Positions 25,012 to 34,010 are shown, numbered from the stretch's first letter. The stretch: DNA of 64,000 nucleotides from Paenibacillus chibensis (GCF_004001045.1 NZ_BIMK01000032.1:38768-102767); one strand, 5' to 3'. A program made the numbers and translations. Notes: generated by a model from the sequence alone, not told the origin.

Positions 25012-25040
25012 ATTATACACACCGCAAGATCGGGAAGCAA
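25012..25040 (-). promoter_or_regulatory. Sigma-A promoter of argS
   Basis: -35 TTGCTT (25035-25040), 17-bp spacer, perfect -10 TATAAT (25012-25017). The predicted transcript start near 25005 coincides with the beginning of the T-box leader. Confidence 0.7.
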
Positions 25041-25048
25041 GCGGTCTT

Positions 25049-25462
25049 TCAAACATTAACCGCTGATTTTTCATTCTGATCGGCTGCTGAGGGCTGCCAG
25101 GCAAGCAAAGCATTTGCTTCTAGCACCTCCAGAAATTTCGCGAGCCGGGGCAGCAGCGGCTCTGCCTTTTCGCCGAATTGCAGATGTAGTTCGTCCGCGA
25201 TTTGAGCAACGGATAAATGACCGCGGCATCGGGAAACGACCGCACTGCCCAGATCATCCAGATGAATCCGGATGTCCTCCGGCTGCTTCAGCCACTTGAC
25301 GGATTGGCGTTCCAGCCAGCTTTTTCTTGGAAGGATTAGCGTTACGCGCCCTTCATCCTTTTGTACGGACGATATTCGGTCGGTGAGCACCGGTACCATG
25401 CTCAGCAGATTTTGAGCTTCAATGGTTTTCATTGCCTTTTTTTTGAATGTAAGCCCGAGCAT
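25049..25462 (-). CDS. PqqD-family protein coupled to an OPT transporter
   Basis: This 137-aa protein has the PqqD-type small winged-helix pattern. A strand-rich N-terminal half (VTLILPRKSWLERQSVKWL, then DIRIHLDDLGSAVV) is followed by the helical CRGHLSVAQIADELHLQFG (about 79-97), and then LLPRLAKFLEVLEANALLAW. In RiPP pathways PqqD domains bind precursor leader peptides for radical-SAM enzymes, but neither a precursor nor a radical-SAM gene is nearby. Its start lies five bases after the stop of the OPT transporter gene, with the ribosome binding site GGGAGGGG inside the latter. The two are therefore made together. A role in peptide binding for the transporter is an inference. Confidence 0.75.
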   Translation of the reverse strand: MLGLTFKKKAMKTIEAQNLLSMVPVLTDRISSVQKDEGRVTLILPRKSWLERQSVKWLKQPEDIRIHLDDLGSAVVSRCRGHLSVAQIADELHLQFGEKAEPLLPRLAKFLEVLEANALLAWQPSAADQNEKSAVNV

Positions 25463-25467
25463 CTCTC

Positions 25468-27381
25468 TTACCCCTCCCGTTTGGAAACGACGGATCTATT
25501 TTTGCGTCCCATTGTCATCCAGGTCAGCATGACCACAACCAGCATGAAGACGATGAACGGCAGCCAGTTATTTTTGATCAGCACATCGCCAGGGATAGGA
25601 ACATTCAGCCAAATCAGAATCGCGATGATGACGCCGATCAAGGATTCCCCTGCAATGAGGCCGGATGCAAGCAGCGTGCCGGTTTCCACCCGGCTTTTCA
25701 GCAGAGCTTCATTTTTGCGCGAGCGCCATTCCACGAACCAACGTACGATTCCTCCAACCATGATCGGGGTGCTGACGTGAATCGGCAGATAAATACCCAC
25801 GGCCACAGTTAGGGAATTCAAACCCAAAAATTCGAAGACGACAGCTGCCGCGACCCCGATGAAGATCAAATCCCAAGGCAGGTTGCCGGACATGATTCCT
25901 TCTACGATCAGCCGCATCAGCACCGCTTTCGGAGCAGGCAGATCCTCGGAACCCAGCCCGTAGCTCTCGTTCAGCACGGACAAAATAAATCCGATGACCA
26001 AACCGCTGACCAGAACCCCGATCATCATGGCGACCTGCTGCTTCCATGGCGTGCCTCCGACAAGATAGCCCGTTTTCAAGTCCTGGGAGATATCCCCTGC
26101 AACGGCCAAGGCTACGCATACAATCGCACCAACGGTTAACGAAGCGATCATGCCGGTCATCCCGGTTAGTCCCGTGAGCTTGAATATAATCGTCACGATC
26201 AGCAGCGTAGCAATGGTCATGCCCGATACCGGCGAGGACGAGCTTCCGATCAGGCCGACAATCCGCGATGCCACGGTGACGAACAGGAAGCCGAAGATGG
26301 CAATCGCGATCGCACCGATGATCCCTACGTCCGTTAACGGCGCAAACGCGATGATAATCACGAGCAGCGCGATCATGATCGTGACCCAAAAGCCAGGAAT
26401 ATCGAAATGGGTCCGGTCCAGCGTCACCTTCGCATGGTCTTTCTTCCTTAAGCCCGTAAGCGTCGCCGTCAAAGAACTGAACAGCATCGGCAGCGATTTA
26501 ACCAGCGTAATGATGCCGCCGGCCGCCACGGCTCCGGCACCGATATACCGGATATATCCCTCCCAGATCCCCCAAGCGTCAAGTCCCGGTATCGGTTTCT
26601 CGCCCGGAGGCAGCACATTCGGATCCCCCGCTCCAAAAAAGCCGATCATCGGAATGAGCACCAGCCAGGCCAGAATCCCGCCTGCGAGCATTTGTCCCGA
26701 TATTCTCGGGCCGATAATATAGCCTACGCCAAGCAATGCAGGGTAAGTGTCCATGCCGATCAGCGAATTTTTGAACTTGTAAATGCCCGTCTCAATTTCG
26801 GTCTTGAAAAATTTGAAGCCGTCTCCAAGCGCCTTGACCAAGCCGCCGGCAAGAAAGCCGAATACGACCATTTTGGCGCTTTTGCCGCCGGTTTCCCCAG
26901 AGATCAGTACCTCCGCACAGGCGGTGCCTTCGGGATATGGCAGCGTTTCATGTTCATTAACGATCAGGAGGCGACGAAGCGGGATCATCATCGCGACCCC
27001 CAAAAAGCCTCCGACCAAAACGATGAAGCTGACGGTGCTCATATGCGGGACCTGCTTCCACATATACAGCGCCGGAATCGTAAAAATAGCCCCGGCCGCC
27101 ACGGCTTCACCCGCGGTTGTCATCGTTTGGACGATGTTGTTTTCAAGTATCGATTTGCGTTTGAATATGCCGCGCAGCACGCCAAGGGAAATAACGGCCG
27201 CAGGAATGGAAGCGCTGACGGTCAGCCCGATTTTGAGACCGAGATAAGCATTGGCTGCCGCAAAAACCACAGCCAGGATTACCCCCAAAATAACGGCTAG
27301 AAGCGTTAATTCCGGCAATGATTTCGATGCGGGTATGTACGGTACGAAAGAATCCGATTCCTTGTGTTCTTGTGCGCTCAC
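25468..27381 (-). CDS. OPT-family oligopeptide or metal-chelate transporter
   Basis: This is a 637-aa polytopic membrane protein with about 14-16 hydrophobic segments. The OPT family imports oligopeptides or metal-chelates with protons. Family features seen here are the N-terminal AAANAYLGLKIGLTVSASIPAA region (key residues NAYLGLKxGLT), PYPEGTACAEVL and DLKTGYLVGGTPWKQQ. I start it at GTG 27381 (MSAQEHKESDSF), 8 bases after AAGGAG. The ATG at 27399 would overlap that site. It forms an operon with the PqqD-like gene. Confidence 0.9.
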   Translation of the reverse strand: MSAQEHKESDSFVPYIPASKSLPELTLLAVILGVILAVVFAAANAYLGLKIGLTVSASIPAAVISLGVLRGIFKRKSILENNIVQTMTTAGEAVAAGAIFTIPALYMWKQVPHMSTVSFIVLVGGFLGVAMMIPLRRLLIVNEHETLPYPEGTACAEVLISGETGGKSAKMVVFGFLAGGLVKALGDGFKFFKTEIETGIYKFKNSLIGMDTYPALLGVGYIIGPRISGQMLAGGILAWLVLIPMIGFFGAGDPNVLPPGEKPIPGLDAWGIWEGYIRYIGAGAVAAGGIITLVKSLPMLFSSLTATLTGLRKKDHAKVTLDRTHFDIPGFWVTIMIALLVIIIAFAPLTDVGIIGAIAIAIFGFLFVTVASRIVGLIGSSSSPVSGMTIATLLIVTIIFKLTGLTGMTGMIASLTVGAIVCVALAVAGDISQDLKTGYLVGGTPWKQQVAMMIGVLVSGLVIGFILSVLNESYGLGSEDLPAPKAVLMRLIVEGIMSGNLPWDLIFIGVAAAVVFEFLGLNSLTVAVGIYLPIHVSTPIMVGGIVRWFVEWRSRKNEALLKSRVETGTLLASGLIAGESLIGVIIAILIWLNVPIPGDVLIKNNWLPFIVFMLVVVMLTWMTMGRKNRSVVSKREG

Positions 27382-27504
27382 GAATGTCTCTCCTTCCATG
27401 GATGTGTAAAGCTACATGATAAACAACCATATAGTACCCTAATCCAGTGGAATTCAAACCCAAGTGCTCAGGAACATGGGAAGCATAAATAAGCCTGAAG
27501 GCAA

Positions 27505-27556
27505 AATAAGCCTGAAGGCTGTCTTGGCGATCTCGCCAGGAAGCTTCAGGCTTATG
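27505..27556 (-). terminator. Hairpin terminator after the copper-binding protein gene
   Basis: ATAAGCCTGAAG and CTTCAGGCTTAT pair as a 12-bp stem around a loop containing a second small hairpin (GGCGATCTCGCC). A 15-base direct repeat of the outer arm begins at 27488, which could pair alternatively. Confidence 0.6.
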
Positions 27557-27576
27557 TAAACGATGTTCTATGAGCT

Positions 27577-27918
27577 TCATGCTGCAGTGAGCATTTGACG
27601 ACACGCATCCGCGCAGCGACGGCAAGCAGCGGCACATTCCTTGCAGTGCTCATGCTGATGCTTTCCGCATTCTTCGGCGCAAGCTTCGCAGGCTTTGAGG
27701 CATAGTTCGCAAATTTCATGGACAAACGGACTTTGACGAATCATGGATTGTGCGGCGAAATCGCAAATATCCGCGCATTCCCGGTCCAGGCGGATGCACT
27801 CCCGCAGCATCGCCAGTTCATATTCTTTCAGGCTGGAGACGTAGCAGACATTACAAGCGTTCATACACTGCAAGCAAGCTTCGATACAATCCTTGTACAA
27901 CAATTCCTGGTTCATCAT
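27577..27918 (-). CDS. Cys-rich four-helix-bundle copper-binding protein (DUF326, YhjQ-like)
   Basis: This is a 113-aa soluble protein with about 15 cysteines arranged along helices as CxxC and CxxxC patterns (CIEACLQCMNACNVC, CELCLKACEACAEEC, CKECAAACRRCADAC). It also contains a histidine-rich turn (HQHEH). This is the Csp/YhjQ pattern, in which the cysteines line the core of a four-helix bundle and bind many Cu(I) ions. It has no signal peptide, so copper storage or detoxification in the cytosol is likely. GGGAGG precedes two adjacent ATGs. The COG0523 gene lies about 100 bases downstream in coordinates, on the same strand. Confidence 0.88.
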   Translation of the reverse strand: MMNQELLYKDCIEACLQCMNACNVCYVSSLKEYELAMLRECIRLDRECADICDFAAQSMIRQSPFVHEICELCLKACEACAEECGKHQHEHCKECAAACRRCADACRQMLTAA

Positions 27919-28013
27919 GATTTCAAAACCTCCCGGTTAGTATTGGCTCTGTTTCTCTATTAACCACAACCGCGGGAGGGGAAACCAGGAAAAATCAGTA
28001 TGCCGCGTGTAGA

Positions 28014-29021
28014 TCAGCTGCGTTCCAGTGCTCTCATGCCTGCTTCGATCAGCCCCTTCGAGAAATGTTCCCCGATGAAGACAACGACATCCGGCACCTC
28101 GCCCTGAGGGCGAATCCGCAGAAAATCGGGCTCGCGGAAGGCATACTGGAACAAGAACCGACTTGCCGTATCACTGAAAGTCAGCACGCCTTTGGCTCGG
28201 TATACCTCCCGCGGAAGATTGGCGATGAAGCTTTCGAATTCCGCGCTGTCCACGGGACCATTCAAATAATGGGTGTATACCATGACATGCTCATGCGTAT
28301 GATGATGCGTCCCGGCGTGGGATGTAGCATCACCCTCATGATCTTCTTCAGCGATGTCGAATCGTTCGTTACCTTCTGCCAGGCTTGTCGGTAGGGCTTG
28401 AACATTCCCCATGCTTTCCAGTACGCGGGACATATCCAAATCGCAGCGGATCGCGGGAAGTACGGGAGCATATTCATTCCAGCGTGTAACCACCGAGGTG
28501 AGCAGCTCTTGTTCGTCGGCACGAACCCGGTCCGTCTTGTTGAGAATCAGGCATGAAGCCGTACGGATTTGCTCCTGCATTAACCGGAAGGTTTTCCCCT
28601 TCTGGTTGTGGTAAAGCTCAAGCAGGTGGGCGGCATCTACGACGGTAATGACCCCCTTAAGCTCGATTTTCTGGTATAGGGCTGCCTCCGTAACCCCGTC
28701 CAAAATCTCCATCGGATTCGCGACCCCCGTCGCTTCGACCACAATCACATCCGGCGCGTCCCGCTGGATGAGTCCGGCGATCTCCATGCTGAGATCGCCG
28801 CGGATCGAGCAGCAGATGCAGCCTCCCAGCATTTCCGTCATAGGCACCTGCTCCTGCACAAGCAGCCCGTCCAGATTCACGTCTCCGACCTCGTTCATAA
28901 TTACGGCCGGCAGCAATCCCTGTTCCTGCCAGTAAGCTATAAGCTTTTGCAGCAGCGTTGTTTTACCGCTTCCCAAGAAACCGGACAATATGTAAATGGG
29001 CGTCATCGTTTGTTTGGTCAT
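28014..29021 (-). CDS. COG0523/CobW-family GTP-dependent metallochaperone
   Basis: This is a 335-aa G3E GTPase. Walker A is GFLGSGKTTL (about 14-23), the metal-binding CxCC is in LGGCICCSI, the Walker B region is VVEATGVANP, and the guanine-specificity motif is LNKTD. Between the GTPase and the C-terminal CobW_C domain lies a histidine-rich linker (SHAGTHHHTHEHV), usual for zinc-handling members. The family delivers Zn or Co to client proteins. I found no Zur-like operator upstream, so the metal is undecided. It is divergent from the MoaB/Mog gene. Confidence 0.9.
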   Translation of the reverse strand: MTKQTMTPIYILSGFLGSGKTTLLQKLIAYWQEQGLLPAVIMNEVGDVNLDGLLVQEQVPMTEMLGGCICCSIRGDLSMEIAGLIQRDAPDVIVVEATGVANPMEILDGVTEAALYQKIELKGVITVVDAAHLLELYHNQKGKTFRLMQEQIRTASCLILNKTDRVRADEQELLTSVVTRWNEYAPVLPAIRCDLDMSRVLESMGNVQALPTSLAEGNERFDIAEEDHEGDATSHAGTHHHTHEHVMVYTHYLNGPVDSAEFESFIANLPREVYRAKGVLTFSDTASRFLFQYAFREPDFLRIRPQGEVPDVVVFIGEHFSKGLIEAGMRALERS

Positions 29022-29201
29022 AACGTTCTCTTCTCCTCTTCCATCCCTTAGTGATGCTGTTTTTTAGCAAAGTGTACTACACCCTTGTATGTACCGCAAC
29101 CTTCTGACTTACCCGGCACGCCAAAGAAGCGAATTTGCATGTTTGCGCTCAAAGGGATATCCTATAAAGACACTCTAAAAGGGAGAGGAGAGAGAAGAGA
29201 A

Positions 29202-29717
29202 ATGAAATCCGCAGACCAACACCGCAGCGAAGCCCCGGATACCGTATCCTGCATGATCATTACCGTGTCCGATACGCGTACTCCGGAAACCGATACTGGT
29301 GGACAACTGATAAAATCCCTTTTGGAACAAGCAGGACACCGGATTGCGGTTTATAAAATTGTTAAGGACAACTATGAAGGCATTCGCGAATTGATTCATG
29401 AAGCTTCAAGCAGTCCTGAGGTGGAAGCTGTTATTTTAACCGGAGGCACGGGGATATCCCCCCGCGATACGACGTACGAAGCCGTTTCTTCCTTGCTGGA
29501 CAAGCAGCTTCCGGGCTTCGGGGAAATTTTCAGGTATCTCAGCTTTACCGAGGATATCGGAGCCGCAGCGATTCTCAGCCGCGCCATTGCCGGAACTGCA
29601 GGCAGCACAGCCGTATTCTCTATTCCCGGCTCCACCGGAGCCGTTAAACTGGCTATGGAGCGCATTATCCTACCGGAGCTGGGCCATGTCATGAGAGAAA
29701 TTTATAAAAAAGAATAA
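29202..29717 (+). CDS. MoaB/MogA-family molybdopterin adenylyltransferase
   Basis: This is a 171-aa MoCF_biosynth-domain protein. The hallmark GGTGISPRDTTYEA (about 90-103) and the later IPGSTGAVKLAM match molybdopterin-binding MogA/MoaB, which adenylylates molybdopterin before metal insertion. I start at ATG 29202, preceded by GGGAGAGGAGAG. A longer reading from TTG 29085 lacks a ribosome binding site. No other molybdenum genes lie in the window, so the gene stands alone. A terminator follows. Confidence 0.88.
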   Translation: MKSADQHRSEAPDTVSCMIITVSDTRTPETDTGGQLIKSLLEQAGHRIAVYKIVKDNYEGIRELIHEASSSPEVEAVILTGGTGISPRDTTYEAVSSLLDKQLPGFGEIFRYLSFTEDIGAAAILSRAIAGTAGSTAVFSIPGSTGAVKLAMERIILPELGHVMREIYKKE

Positions 29718-29731
29718 TCGCACAAGAAAAG

Positions 29732-29766
29732 ATGCCGGAAAGCTTCGATCGCTGTCCGGCATTTCG
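29732..29766. terminator. Terminator between converging moaB-like and lipoprotein genes
   Basis: The 8-bp stem ATGCCGGA / TCCGGCAT is followed by TTCGTTTGTTT on plus and preceded by AAGAAAAG, so it may work in both directions. Confidence 0.65.
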
Positions 29767-29771
29767 TTTGT

Positions 29772-30287
29772 TTACTGGTTAAAATCCATTCGGTTCAGCA
29801 AGGAATTAAACACCTCATGCACCTGCTTGTCGTAAATCCCTTTATCTTTTCCCGATGAGGTATAAATCAGAGACGCCCGATTATGGCTGTAGATCACCGT
29901 ATGCATGTTTTGCGAATCAATCCGATTCTGGTCTCCATACCAATTATGGATCCGTTTGATCCGCTCCTGTTCATCCGTGAACACATGCAGGTTAATATAC
30001 TGCTGCGGGTTGCCCCGGATATAAAACATATAGCTAATATTTCCCCTGCCGTCTTCGGCGTACATTTCATGCGTCAAGGGAATTTTCTTGGCTCCGAACG
30101 TCAGCTGCAGCTCATTGAGCAGCTGACCGTTCAACCCCTTCCCCTGAGACTGAGCCCTGATATTTCCTTCGGAATAAGAATCGAAATTATACAATTTGGT
30201 TTCTTTTTTGATGACGTTATGCGTGTCGCAGCCAACCGCGGCAATTAGCAGCACACAGGCAAGCAGCAATGCAAACGGTTTGTTCAT
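29772..30287 (-). CDS. Putative lipoprotein, function unknown
   Basis: This is a 171-aa exported protein. The signal peptide MNKPFALLLACVLLIAAVGC ends in a lipobox (AVGC, Cys20). The mature part is soluble and mixed: it contains YNFDSYSEGNIRAQSQG, then NISYMFYIRGNPQQYINLHVF and a C-terminal KQVHEVFNSLLNRMDF. I do not recognise a domain. Isolated gene, no operon partner, no informative neighbour. Confidence 0.8.
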   Translation of the reverse strand: MNKPFALLLACVLLIAAVGCDTHNVIKKETKLYNFDSYSEGNIRAQSQGKGLNGQLLNELQLTFGAKKIPLTHEMYAEDGRGNISYMFYIRGNPQQYINLHVFTDEQERIKRIHNWYGDQNRIDSQNMHTVIYSHNRASLIYTSSGKDKGIYDKQVHEVFNSLLNRMDFNQ

Positions 30288-30409
30288 GTCGGTTCATCCC
30301 TTCCAGATTCCCTGCTGCCGCTTGAAGCGGAAGACAGCCTGTTATGGGCTTAGAATGCCAACATTTCAAACACATTATGCGCTGGTGGGATGCGATGGTT
30401 CCTGCTGCT

Positions 30410-31399
30410 TTATTCCAGACGGACGATCGTTCGTCCGACGGCCTTCCCCTGTAAAATGGATTGGAGCACGCCAGGCAGCTCTTGGAGCGAGCATTCTTTA
30501 ATACCGTCCTGCAGCGCCCTTTCCGGCTTCCATTCGGCGCTTAGCTTGCTCCAAACCCGTTTTCTCCAATCCATCGGGCAAAACACCGAATCGATGCCAA
30601 GCAGCTGAACGCCGCGCAAAATAAACGGATATACCGTGCCTTCAAAGGAGGTTCCGCCTGTTAGACCGGAAAGAGCAACCGCTCCGCCATACCGGATGCT
30701 TTTGAGCAGGCCAGCAAGCTGCGCCCCTCCAACCGGATCGACCGCGCCCGCCCAGCGCTGCTTGGCAAGCGGACCTGAAGCCATCGTATCCTCCCGTGCG
30801 ATCACCTCCGAAGCCCCCAGGCTTTTCAGCCAATCGCTCTGCTCCCCGAGCTTGCGCGTGCTTGCCGTCACACTAAATCCTGCCTTCGACAACATGTCCA
30901 CGGCAAAGCTGCCGACACCGCCCGTTGCGCCGGTAACGAGAACCGGTCCCATTCCAGGTGTCACCCCGGAGTGCAGCAGCCGGTCGACTGACAAGGCAGC
31001 CGTAAAGCCTGCTGTGCCGATTCCCATGGCTTCCCGCAGGGATAAGCCTTCCGGCAGCGGAACCAGCCAATCACCCGATAAGCGCGCATATCTGCTGAAT
31101 CCTCCATCATGGTGTGTTCCGAGTCCGTAGCCCGTACATACGACAAGGTCGCCCACGTTATAATCCGGATGCCCGGATTCAACGACCTCACCCGCTAGAT
31201 CAATGCCCGGGATGATCGGATATTCGGGAACGACTTTCCCTTCCGGCGTGCTGGCAAGCCCGTCTTTGAAATTCACGCCAGAATAATGCACCTTGACGAG
31301 AACATCCCCCTCAGGCAGCTGGTCCAGGGTCAACTCCTCGATGCGCCCCTTGAGGCCATCCGTTTCCTCCCGAATGACGTATGCTTGAAATGCTTCCAT
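30410..31399 (-). CDS. YhdH/YhfP-family NADPH:quinone or acryloyl-CoA reductase
   Basis: This is a 329-aa zinc-free medium-chain dehydrogenase/reductase. The GroES-like half is at 1-120 (HYSGVNFKDGLAST). The Rossmann half has VLVTGATGGVGSFAVDML (about 150-167) for NADPH. MEAFQAYVIREE at the start and the final AVGRTIVRLE match the YhdH family, reported to reduce acryloyl-CoA or quinones. I take the ATG at 31399 because AAGGAG lies 8 bases upstream; the ATG two codons earlier (31405) is too close to that site. Confidence 0.88.
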   Translation of the reverse strand: MEAFQAYVIREETDGLKGRIEELTLDQLPEGDVLVKVHYSGVNFKDGLASTPEGKVVPEYPIIPGIDLAGEVVESGHPDYNVGDLVVCTGYGLGTHHDGGFSRYARLSGDWLVPLPEGLSLREAMGIGTAGFTAALSVDRLLHSGVTPGMGPVLVTGATGGVGSFAVDMLSKAGFSVTASTRKLGEQSDWLKSLGASEVIAREDTMASGPLAKQRWAGAVDPVGGAQLAGLLKSIRYGGAVALSGLTGGTSFEGTVYPFILRGVQLLGIDSVFCPMDWRKRVWSKLSAEWKPERALQDGIKECSLQELPGVLQSILQGKAVGRTIVRLE

Positions 31400-31607
31400 G
31401 TGCATTGCTCCTTCCCTGACATTTGACTTCATTATAACACCACGCCGGACGGTAACACATATGACGGGTAACACATGTGACGCTGGCGTCCGATCTTGTC
31501 GGACGGTAGGCTCCCTACGCAGGATTTGGCGGTTTATGCGCTTTCCCGAGAAATAATGATACGGCTTCGCATACCCTTTTGAGAGATTGAACCCTATGTC
31601 TTCAAAA

Positions 31608-31644
31608 GAAAAAGACCCGGCAAATTGCTCGTGCCGGATCTTCC
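31608..31644 (-). terminator. Terminator of pncB
   Basis: On the minus strand AAGATCCGGCA pairs with TGCCGGGTCTT around CGAGCAATT, with one mismatch, and runs into TTTTCTTTT. Confidence 0.75.
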
Positions 31645-31648
31645 TGTT

Positions 31649-33100
31649 CTATTCTTCCACCTGCAAATATTCAGCCATCAATTTCTGTTTCAGCTCCCAG
31701 GCCTTTTCGCTCATGTTAATCCGGTAAATTTCCGGATTCAGCTTACGCAGATACTCGGGCCAGAACAGCTCCATCTGCTCCCGGTGGTATTGGCGGATTT
31801 CATCCAGCGAAGGCAACGTATACTTCTGCAATCCCTGTTTGAATACCTCCTGCAGCATCGGAATGGCATCATAATTCTTGACGTATTTATGCAGATAAGG
31901 ATGCTGCGGATTAAAGAGCTTTAAGCGCAGGCCGTCCCGAGGCTTTTCCTCCTCGGGAAATGCCATATAGTCTGCCGTGGCCTTGCCGCTGACGCGATCC
32001 ACAATGCGGTAGACATCTTTTTTGCCTGGCGTGGACACTTTTTCAGGGTTCCCGGAGATTTTGATGGTCGGAATCATTTCACCCTTCACTTCACGCTCTA
32101 CGAGCTTATACACCCCGCCGAGCGCCGGCTGATCTGCAGCCGTGATGAGCTGGGTTCCGACTCCCCAAGTATCGATGCGGGCGCCCTGGGCCTTCAAGTT
32201 CAAAATCGTGTTTTCGTCGAGATCATTGGAAGCGACGATTTTGACGTAGGGAAGTCCGGCATTGTCGAGCATTTCCCGGGCTTTAATGGACAGATAAGCC
32301 AGGTCGCCGCTGTCAAGACGGATGGCGGACATTTTCTTGCCCTGAGCCTCCAGCTTCTTGGCCGTTTCAATGGCATGAGGCACACCGCTTTTCAGCGTAT
32401 CGAAGGTATCCACAAGCAGCGTAACATCATCCGGCATGACTCTGGCGTAGGTGTCGAACGCCTCCTGCTCAGAAGGAAAGCTTTGTACCCATGAATGGGC
32501 ATGTGTTCCCTTCGTCGGGATGCCGAACTTTTGACCGGCCAGCATATTGGATGTTGCGTCAAAGCCCGCAATATAGGCAGCCCGAGCCCCCCAGACGGCG
32601 GCATCGGCTTCCTGGGCGCGGCGCGTGCCGAACTCCAGCAAAATATCCTTGCCGGCAACCTGCTTGACGCGGGAAGCTTTGGTAGCGATCAAGGTTTGGA
32701 AATTCATGAAGTTCAGCAGCGCGGTTTCCACCAACTGCGCCTCCATTATGGTTCCTTCCACGCGAACCAGCGGCTCGTTCGGGAATACCAGCGCCCCTTC
32801 TTTCATCGAATACAAATTTCCGCAAAAACGGAACTGCTTCAATTCTTCCAGGAATGCCGAATCATAATTTTCCTCCTGTTCGGACAAATACTTGATATCC
32901 TCGTCCGTGAACCGAAGGTTGGCAATATAATGGACGATCCGCTCCAGTCCGGCAAATACGGCGTAGCCGTTTCCGAAAGGAAGCTTCCGGAAGTATGCTT
33001 CAAATACCGCCTTCTGCTGATGGGAACGGTTGACCCAGTGCGCATACATCATGTTGATCTGATATTTATCCGTATGTAAAGCCAGTCCTGCGGTTTGCAT
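31649..33100 (-). CDS. pncB: Nicotinate phosphoribosyltransferase
   Basis: This is a 483-aa cytosolic enzyme that makes nicotinate mononucleotide from nicotinate and PRPP (NAD salvage). Typical features are the N-terminal LHTDKYQINMMYAHW and the active-site region LLEFGTRRAQEADAA. GTHAHSWVQSF, with the His phosphorylated in some members, and IRLDSGDLAYLS are also typical. Length fits the longer Firmicute/eukaryote-type PncB. AAAGGAGGAAG precedes the ATG. The NrtR-like Nudix gene lies 115 bases upstream on the same strand, suggesting shared control of NAD metabolism. Confidence 0.94.
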   Translation of the reverse strand: MQTAGLALHTDKYQINMMYAHWVNRSHQQKAVFEAYFRKLPFGNGYAVFAGLERIVHYIANLRFTDEDIKYLSEQEENYDSAFLEELKQFRFCGNLYSMKEGALVFPNEPLVRVEGTIMEAQLVETALLNFMNFQTLIATKASRVKQVAGKDILLEFGTRRAQEADAAVWGARAAYIAGFDATSNMLAGQKFGIPTKGTHAHSWVQSFPSEQEAFDTYARVMPDDVTLLVDTFDTLKSGVPHAIETAKKLEAQGKKMSAIRLDSGDLAYLSIKAREMLDNAGLPYVKIVASNDLDENTILNLKAQGARIDTWGVGTQLITAADQPALGGVYKLVEREVKGEMIPTIKISGNPEKVSTPGKKDVYRIVDRVSGKATADYMAFPEEEKPRDGLRLKLFNPQHPYLHKYVKNYDAIPMLQEVFKQGLQKYTLPSLDEIRQYHREQMELFWPEYLRKLNPEIYRINMSEKAWELKQKLMAEYLQVEE

Positions 33101-33215
33101 AGCAGGCTTCCTCCTTTATACGCCAGTCCCGCGCGTCAATTGCTGAAGCTGACGGCAGCGGAACCGCTGTAAAATACAATAAAAAAGATACGTTCCAACG
33201 GCTTCTGTGCGCGTA

Positions 33216-34010
33216 TCAGGTGTAAATGGACAGCAGCGGCGCATAATCCGTAAATCGATATAATTGCGCCGGACGCTGGGAGTATTGATTGGAGCTCATC
33301 GGCTTGCCGTCCTCGTCCCGAACCTCTTCCAGGATGCCCTGCCTGCTGCGGGTTGACGTAATTTTACGAATAAAATTCGGTTCGCTGAATTCGGGCACAA
33401 CGGTCTGAATGACCTGATACAGCTCGCTGAGCGTGAACTGCTCCGGAAGGAACTGACGGGCGATGGTCGAATGCAGCATCTGCTGCTGAATCCGCAGGTA
33501 GGCGTCACGGATGATCTCCCGGTGGTCGAAGGCGAGTTCCAGGCCGTTCAGTACCTCTTCGATGCCAAAAAGTCCGACTTCCCCGGCATCATCCGCCGCC
33601 TGCCTGCTTTCCAGCATCCATTCCTCCACAAGGGCGAAAAATGCATGGCTGATAATCCAGCCGCGCGGATCTCTTCCCGGCGTGCTGTATACGCCCAGAT
33701 ATTCCAGATGGCCGCCGTCCACTCCCGTTTCTTCCTTAAGCTCTCGTGTCGCGGCATCGTAGATCGATTCACTTTCGCGGCAGAAGCCGCCGGGGAGGGC
33801 CCACATACCGGCAAAAGGCCAGGATTTACGGCGAATCAACATGACTTTCAATTCCCGGATGGGAAGCGTCTTGGTCACTGTTTTTCTTTCTTTTTTGGTT
33901 AACGTAAACATGACGATATCTGCCGGAACGCCGTCCGGCGTACGATATTTTTTAGCAGAATAAGCCAGTGCTTCAGGTGAGGTATCACCTTGTTTCCCAT
34001 GTTCGTTCAT
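33216..34010 (-). CDS. NrtR-like Nudix protein with C-terminal winged helix
   Basis: This is a 264-aa two-domain protein. The N-terminal Nudix domain (35-165) has a complete catalytic box from GFCRESE to REL-x-EETGV (G-x5-E-x7-REL-x-EE-x-G), so it may hydrolyse ADP-ribose or a related dinucleotide. The C-terminal domain (180-264) with FTLSELYQVIQ, NFIRKI and RPAQLYRF matches the DNA-binding winged helix of NrtR, a regulator of NAD metabolism. Position just upstream of pncB supports that. I start at ATG 34010; the ATG at 34049 overlaps the -10 element of the promoter. It could be an enzyme, a regulator, or both. Confidence 0.8.
   Translation of the reverse strand: MNEHGKQGDTSPEALAYSAKKYRTPDGVPADIVMFTLTKKERKTVTKTLPIRELKVMLIRRKSWPFAGMWALPGGFCRESESIYDAATRELKEETGVDGGHLEYLGVYSTPGRDPRGWIISHAFFALVEEWMLESRQAADDAGEVGLFGIEEVLNGLELAFDHREIIRDAYLRIQQQMLHSTIARQFLPEQFTLSELYQVIQTVVPEFSEPNFIRKITSTRSRQGILEEVRDEDGKPMSSNQYSQRPAQLYRFTDYAPLLSIYT

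Noticed and set aside
27488..27519. Tandem 15-base direct repeat AATAAGCCTGAAGGC, possible repeat array
   Set aside because: Only two copies plus an inverted third that forms the terminator stem. Too few and too close to be a CRISPR or satellite; it is part of the terminator region.
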